From: a virus
Direction: 5' to 3' (one strand)
Virus record (IMG/VR): IMGVR_UViG_3300050821_009835
Span: 62,001-126,000 of that record
Length of the DNA stretch: 64,000 nucleotides
This document shows, piece by piece, positions 60,646-64,000 of the stretch. Position 1 is the stretch's first letter. The number at the start of each line of letters is the position of its first letter. The translations under genes were made by a program, and so were the position numbers. Below the pieces are notes generated by a model. That model saw only the letters and a program-made list of their open reading frames with translations. It made no database searches and was not told where the DNA came from.

Positions 60646-61049
60646 GGACGTCGGTAGAATCCCCATTTAGCGGCTAAATCGTTAGCTGCTTTTTCTTGTG
60701 GACGATCTTCCCAGGGTATATCTGTATCGTACTCTTTATCCTGTTTCCTAGTATGATGACCCAAGTACCCATGAGCAAATTCATGAGCAATAGTAAATTC
60801 GATTTCTTCCTGAGTTTCTAACTCTAAATCTTTAAGATTTAAGAGAATGATATCCTTATAACCACGACACGCAAAAGAAACACCATAGCAATCCGTCGCC
60901 ACCACAAGAACATTGCCATGCTTGTAACAAACCTTTCGAGGAATGCGTTTAATCACATTGACTAAGCCCTTTAAAACTTTAGGGTAGCGATCTCTATCAA
61001 AATCAGCAAGATGGTGACATTCAAACTCTTTCCAACTCATGACCTTCAT
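60642..61049 (-). CDS. ImmA/IrrE-like zinc metallopeptidase (M78)
   Basis: The 135-aa protein has the gluzincin helix FTIAHEFAHGYLGHH (H-E-x-x-H) and a downstream helix EKAANDLAAKWGF in place of the usual E-x-x-A-N-x-F-A, whose Glu is the third zinc ligand. ImmA-type peptidases cleave or inactivate repressors or other regulators; IrrE controls a stress response. A phage gene could target host repressors or its own. The start (ATG 61049) lies 13 bases after GAGGAG; an ATG nine bases later is possible. The TGA overlaps the helicase ATG. Confidence 0.75.
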   Translation of the reverse strand: MKVMSWKEFECHHLADFDRDRYPKVLKGLVNVIKRIPRKVCYKHGNVLVVATDCYGVSFACRGYKDIILLNLKDLELETQEEIEFTIAHEFAHGYLGHHTRKQDKEYDTDIPWEDRPQEKAANDLAAKWGFYRRP

Positions 61050-61079
61050 ATCAGATGGAATACTCCTCAGTCTGGGGAA

Positions 61080-61265
61080 TTAAATGAATGATTTCCATTC
61101 TGCATTCTTCGCAAACGAATGCAACTGCGGCCCACTGCCCATTCCTGGGGATTCATAGAGCCACTTAGCAGGCATACTGTGCGCTGGTTCATCGGTGCGG
61201 TAAGAGCAGGACGGACGCATAGAAGAACTAATGGAAATCTTTTCAGGGATAAAGTCTTCAGTCAT
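61080..61265 (-). CDS. Hypothetical protein, 61 aa
   Basis: Starts MTEDFIPEKISISS at an ATG overlapping the nuclease stop (ATGA) and ends 31 bases before the metallopeptidase gene. Ser/Pro/Met-rich, with no hydrophobic segment and one cysteine. Not recognised; the coupling supports it as a real gene. Confidence 0.5.
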   Translation of the reverse strand: MTEDFIPEKISISSSMRPSCSYRTDEPAHSMPAKWLYESPGMGSGPQLHSFAKNAEWKSFI

Positions 61266-61621
61266 AAATTCAGAAGATAGACTACACGCAAAAGTTTACC
61301 CTTCATCCCTAAGGGCAAGTTTTGGTGAACGTGTCTGGTTGTTACCAGGATAACCGCTTCAATCTGATCCGAGTCCATGTAATGCCAAAGCTGCCGCGTT
61401 ACCGTCCCGAGCGCACCATCTATCTTAACTTCAATACCGATTTTCTCTTCGGGAAGGAGGAAATCAATGCGCTGTTTCGGGCCGAGTTTGACTTCTTTCT
61501 TGAACTCCAAACCCGTTTCGGTCAGCACCTTAGCAATTCCGGCCTGAAGCTCCCATTCGTTGTTGTAGGAGAATTGGTGCTGTTCTAGAGCTTCAACAAT
61601 GAGCTTAACAGTAGATTCCAT
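61262..61621 (-). CDS. PD-(D/E)XK nuclease
   Basis: The 119-aa protein has the core of a restriction-like nuclease: an N-terminal helix with Glu (NEWELQAGIAKVL), KQRIDFLLPEE (catalytic Asp), GIEVKID (E-x-K) and a C-terminal QLWHYMDSDQI helix. The order E...D...E-V-K is like small phage or Holliday-junction-type nucleases. At 119 aa it has only the catalytic domain. It is coupled to the small gene at 61080 and lies in front of the metallopeptidase and helicase genes, so it may act with the helicase. No partner methylase is present. Confidence 0.75.
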   Translation of the reverse strand: MESTVKLIVEALEQHQFSYNNEWELQAGIAKVLTETGLEFKKEVKLGPKQRIDFLLPEEKIGIEVKIDGALGTVTRQLWHYMDSDQIEAVILVTTRHVHQNLPLGMKGKLLRVVYLLNL

Positions 61622-61666
61622 ATTATCCCATACCTAATTCATTGAACAACGCCGTAGAATATAAAT

Positions 61667-61675
61667 GGAGGGAAC
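61667..61675 (+). promoter_or_regulatory. GGAGGGAAC ribosome site
   Basis: It lies three bases before an ATG at 61679 (six from the GGAGGG core). It is the fifth copy of the 9-mer and the only one before an ATG start. Confidence 0.55.
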
Positions 61676-61678
61676 AAC

Positions 61679-61945
61679 ATGGAACTCGAAAGTCTATACA
61701 ACGCAGTTCGAAGCAACAAATACGAGACCAAGCTGTCCTATAAGACTGATCGTGCAGCAGCTCGAGTTGATCAAGACCTTCTGCTTTTGAAATTCATGAA
61801 TGATTTACGAGTAGCTTTGAGGGGTGAGGGCGTGCCCGATCAATATATTGCCAAGGTCGCTTCACTTGCTTGGCAAGAAGGGCATTCGTTTGGTTTTTCT
61901 GAAGTCCTTAATCATGCAAGCAATTTAACCGAAATTTTCCAGTAG
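61679..61945 (+). CDS. Hypothetical helical protein, 88 aa
   Basis: Starts MELESLYNAVRSNKYE behind GGAGGGAAC. Helical and charged, with Gly-His and Trp residues (LAWQEGHSFGFSEV) near the C terminus. It is divergent to the nuclease operon and convergent to the zinc-ribbon gene. Not recognised. The strong ribosome site suggests high translation. Confidence 0.6.
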   Translation: MELESLYNAVRSNKYETKLSYKTDRAAARVDQDLLLLKFMNDLRVALRGEGVPDQYIAKVASLAWQEGHSFGFSEVLNHASNLTEIFQ

Positions 61946-61960
61946 CGGGTTCAATCCCCG
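61945..61960 (+). other. tRNA T-arm-like sequence
   Basis: GCGGGTTCAATCCCCG has a 4-base stem (CGGG/CCCG) and a seven-base loop TTCAATC as in a tRNA T-arm. No matching D-arm, anticodon arm or acceptor strand is visible upstream, where the hypothetical gene lies. It could be a fragment of a host tRNA 3' end, as in phage attachment sites, or chance. Confidence 0.35.
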
Positions 61961-62038
61961 ACGCCTCGAGCCGACCAGCTTAAACTGGTCTCTCATCATA
62001 GGCAGTGGGCCGCAGTTGGGCGGTGCTCTGGAAGTAAG

Positions 62039-62067
62039 TGAGGGATAGGCTAATAACCTATCCCTCA
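62039..62067. terminator. Strong hairpin between convergent genes
   Basis: TGAGGGATAGG, loop CTAATAA, CCTATCCCTCA form an 11-base perfect stem, in the gap between the plus-strand gene ending at 61945 and the minus-strand gene ending at 62077. There is no pronounced T-run. A smaller hairpin GACCAG-CTTAAA-CTGGTC lies at 61973-61990. Confidence 0.55.
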
Positions 62068-62076
62068 ATTTGTTGA

Positions 62077-62961
62077 TTAAATGAGCGATAGAGCCGTTCC
62101 GCATTGAGCGCAGAACTTCTTATCGCCCTTAGATTTCTTACCACAGGTTTGACAAGTTGACCTAGTTTTGACAGTGACAGCTTTCGCTACAGGTTCTCCA
62201 CCTACCGCACCCCGCAGTTTAATCACGATGACTTCAGTTTGTTCGTGGCATGCGAAATCAGACGCATGGCAGAATTGCTGATTACTTTCGCTTCCCGGCA
62301 CCGTAATACCGCTGTCATCAACGTTATCACCCCCAGACTGAGAGGAAGCATCTGCGGAATTGAACGCCATCATGTTGGTATTGCCATTTTGCATGGCACC
62401 GATATTTCCAGAAGTCGCTGAGTAAGAAACGTTATCCGAAGATCCTACAAAGCCAGAAGTAGACTGCCCAAAGCCAAAAGACCCGCACCAGATTGGATCC
62501 CATGGATAACCCCAAGGACGCGGATAATAAGGCCTGTTCCAAGGCCAATAATAATCATAGTAATCGTGATAGTGAGTCCGTGTAATATGAACATCCTGAG
62601 TCGTAGCGACCTTTTCTGTCCTGTATTCAATACGAACCAGCCCATCGTCGGCCTTTAGCCCACGATGCTTTTCGATCTGCTTGGTACGAGGGATGAATTT
62701 GAAGCGGTTACCCGATTGCAGATTTCCGTTGCGGATGTAACGTTCCAATTCAAGAGACTGATTCGGTCCGATGATAAGCCAAGTACCTTCGGTAGCATCT
62801 TGTCCATCTACGAGAATTTTTACTTGAATGCGTTTAGAGTTGAGGTTCTTGAGTAGAATAGAATATTCTGAACCGAAGGGAATACTAACAGTGTTGTCGG
62901 TGTCACGTAAGACTTGACCGCCAACTTTAATGCATGCAACTAACTTCTGAAAATACACCAT
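62077..62961 (-). CDS. Phage protein with C-terminal zinc ribbon
   Basis: The 294-aa protein starts at ATG 62961 behind AAGGAG. The N-terminal 110 residues (VSIPFGSEYSILLKNLNSKRIQVKILVDGQDA, then NRFKFIPRTKQIEKHRG in shorter pieces) form a beta-rich domain I have seen in many large phage and some eukaryotic virus proteins of unknown role. A Tyr/Pro/Trp-rich segment (HYHDYYDYYWPWNRPYYPR) follows, then a Ser/Gly/Asn-rich linker. The last 35 residues form a double-CxxC zinc ribbon (CQTCGKKSKGDKKFCAQCG). Probably structural or RNA-associated; the function is unknown. Confidence 0.7.
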   Translation of the reverse strand: MVYFQKLVACIKVGGQVLRDTDNTVSIPFGSEYSILLKNLNSKRIQVKILVDGQDATEGTWLIIGPNQSLELERYIRNGNLQSGNRFKFIPRTKQIEKHRGLKADDGLVRIEYRTEKVATTQDVHITRTHYHDYYDYYWPWNRPYYPRPWGYPWDPIWCGSFGFGQSTSGFVGSSDNVSYSATSGNIGAMQNGNTNMMAFNSADASSQSGGDNVDDSGITVPGSESNQQFCHASDFACHEQTEVIVIKLRGAVGGEPVAKAVTVKTRSTCQTCGKKSKGDKKFCAQCGTALSLI

Positions 62962-63092
62962 GGTGTTCTCCTTGTACAGGACGCACCCACTAGGACGTCC
63001 AGATTGAAAGTGGGTTGGATTTAACAGCTTGGCGGTTTTCTCTCCGCCATTAACTAAATACTAGAAGTTGTAGATTCGGGATAAATTAGCGA

Positions 63093-64000
63093 TCAGATTA
63101 GAAACACTTGAACTTGTAAATTGTTCAAACAAATGGTTACTGCAGCTGCACCTGTATTGATTAACTGGATCGCAAAGCCAAAATTGGAATCATTGATGAA
63201 TGTGCTTGTGACAATCCCACCCCAGTTGTCAGTTGGTCCTCCAATTACTTCTTTAAGAACTTGTGAGGTCCAGGGAGTGTTCAAAACTCTACTGGCATAA
63301 GAACCATAAGGGCCGTATAATTGTACGCTCTGAGTAAAGATTGTTCTGGAATTATCGGGATAACGGCTATAAAATTTCTGAAAAGAAATCTCTATCCCAG
63401 CTACAGTTTTGTTTGTGGGAATTTCAAAGTTAAAACCAGAGACAGGGATCGTTACAGAATCATTACCCGCCAAACCTATAACAACCCAGTTTGAAGAAAC
63501 CTCATCTGTTAGAGAATTTGAGATGTTGTTAAGACCGCGAACACTGGACAATGAGACAGACTGCTTCACTGCTGTGGATTTGTTTCCTGAATTTACCAGC
63601 ACTACAGAAGAGATAACTCCCTTCAAAACAGAAATCCCAGCAACATAAGCAGAAGTTGCCCCGGATTCCGTGGTTCCTGATCCAGAACTAATACCAATTG
63701 AAGCCCCAATCAAGACCCCCTTCGCACCCAGTTTTGCCGTATGGGTAATCCGACCAACAGCACTTCCTATTAGGATTCCTGGAGAATGAAGCAGAGCAGT
63801 TTCAGTAGCAAGCCCGGTAGAATTTCCGAGTAGTGCGCCCTTAGCTTTTAAGTCACTAAGGCAAAAAACAAAGCCTGTAATAGAGCCGCGAAGCCGCCCA
63901 GTATCCTGGGTGACACCAGTTACAGTTGAGGTAGCAATTAGAAAACTCGATAATTTACCGAGTGCCTTTATAAGAGCAGTTTCACTTGCCGCTCCCACTC
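63093..64000 (-). CDS. Repeat protein, 5' end outside the window
   Basis: The frame is open to the window end, so the gene starts beyond 64000; GTG 63998 is just the first in-frame codon. The visible 301 residues start with Gly/Ala/Leu-rich repeats of about 20 residues with the core (K/T)GxLxGxSxGxATxTA, for example LGNSTGLATETA, IGSAVGRITHTA and IGASIGISSGSG. The C-terminal 150 residues (NKTVAGIEISFQKFYS, VQLYGPYGSYASRVL, FIND-like strands) look like a beta-sandwich. Tail fibre or surface protein is plausible. A GGCGG-TTTTCTCT-CCGCC hairpin lies at 63031-63048. Confidence 0.5.
   Translation of the reverse strand, partial: VGAASETALIKALGKLSSFLIATSTVTGVTQDTGRLRGSITGFVFCLSDLKAKGALLGNSTGLATETALLHSPGILIGSAVGRITHTAKLGAKGVLIGASIGISSGSGTTESGATSAYVAGISVLKGVISSVVLVNSGNKSTAVKQSVSLSSVRGLNNISNSLTDEVSSNWVVIGLAGNDSVTIPVSGFNFEIPTNKTVAGIEISFQKFYSRYPDNSRTIFTQSVQLYGPYGSYASRVLNTPWTSQVLKEVIGGPTDNWGGIVTSTFINDSNFGFAIQLINTGAAAVTICLNNLQVQVFLI

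Noticed and set aside
61870-61970. Possible tRNA gene around the T-arm-like sequence
   Set aside because: No D-arm, anticodon stem or matching acceptor strand; the upstream bases encode the end of a protein with a good ribosome site.
1-64000. CRISPR array, insertion sequence or integrase
   Set aside because: No regularly spaced direct repeats, no transposase or integrase motif seen in any frame; the mobile genes present are homing-type endonucleases.

Overview
The window looks like part of the genome of a large tailed double-stranded DNA phage, probably with a contractile tail. It holds a baseplate J-type protein, very large tail and fibre proteins, dUTPase, a thymidylate synthase-family enzyme, an NAD-dependent DNA ligase, a T5 A1-like phosphoesterase, homing-type endonucleases and many small, tightly packed genes joined by ATGA, TAATG or GTGA overlaps. 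A signal-peptide outer-membrane-like protein and an OmpA-type peptidoglycan-binding domain point to a Gram-negative host. No terminase, capsid, portal or polymerase gene is in the window, so it is only a segment.

Layout. 0-7 kb (+): nucleotide metabolism and small genes, including a HAD phosphatase, a 2OG-Fe(II) oxygenase, a thymidylate synthase/dCMP hydroxymethylase-type enzyme, an exported muralytic-like protein and dUTPase. 7-14.2 kb (+): a membrane and envelope cassette unusual for a phage, with coiled-coil proteins, a periplasmic binding protein-OmpA fusion, a NitT/TauT-type ABC permease, an exported barrel-like protein, a zinc-ribbon miniprotein, an ABC ATPase and a small membrane protein. 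14.2-21.7 kb (+): small genes, one of them frameshifted, a RelA/SpoT-type HD hydrolase, and a DNA ligase gene cut in two between its OB fold and zinc finger by a minus-strand PD-(D/E)XK endonuclease. A paralogous endonuclease sits tail-to-tail with the ligase 3' end.

21.7-45 kb (-): tail and baseplate genes, including a J-like protein of 1567 aa, a 1967-aa protein with Ig-like (He_PIG-type) repeats and a beta-helix fibre. The block is interrupted by a GIY-YIG endonuclease that left a duplicated gene start, and it also holds a 710-aa polyvalent protein with an ADP-ribosyltransferase-like head. 45-53.4 kb (-): conflict/effector genes. A 1816-aa polyvalent protein strings together three ADP-ribosyltransferase-like, two GNAT, one 2H-phosphoesterase-like, two ParB-like and one Cys-His-Asp hydrolase-like module, with a recurring K-T-A tripeptide at or near module borders. 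Next to it are a JAB/MPN metalloprotease and a protein joining an InPase-like domain to a RelA/SpoT (alarmone synthetase-type) nucleotidyltransferase. 53.6-64 kb: a T5 A1-like phosphoesterase with a helix-turn-helix, GNATs, an SNF2-type helicase, an ImmA/IrrE-like metallopeptidase, a PD-(D/E)XK nuclease, a zinc-ribbon protein and a truncated repeat protein.

The observations I would follow first are the modular polyvalent protein with its K-T-A tripeptides, the alarmone synthetase-like and hydrolase-like pair, the ABC/OmpA envelope cassette, the split ligase, and the GIY-YIG insertion with its duplicated gene stub. All functions are inferred from motifs read by eye; no database search was run.
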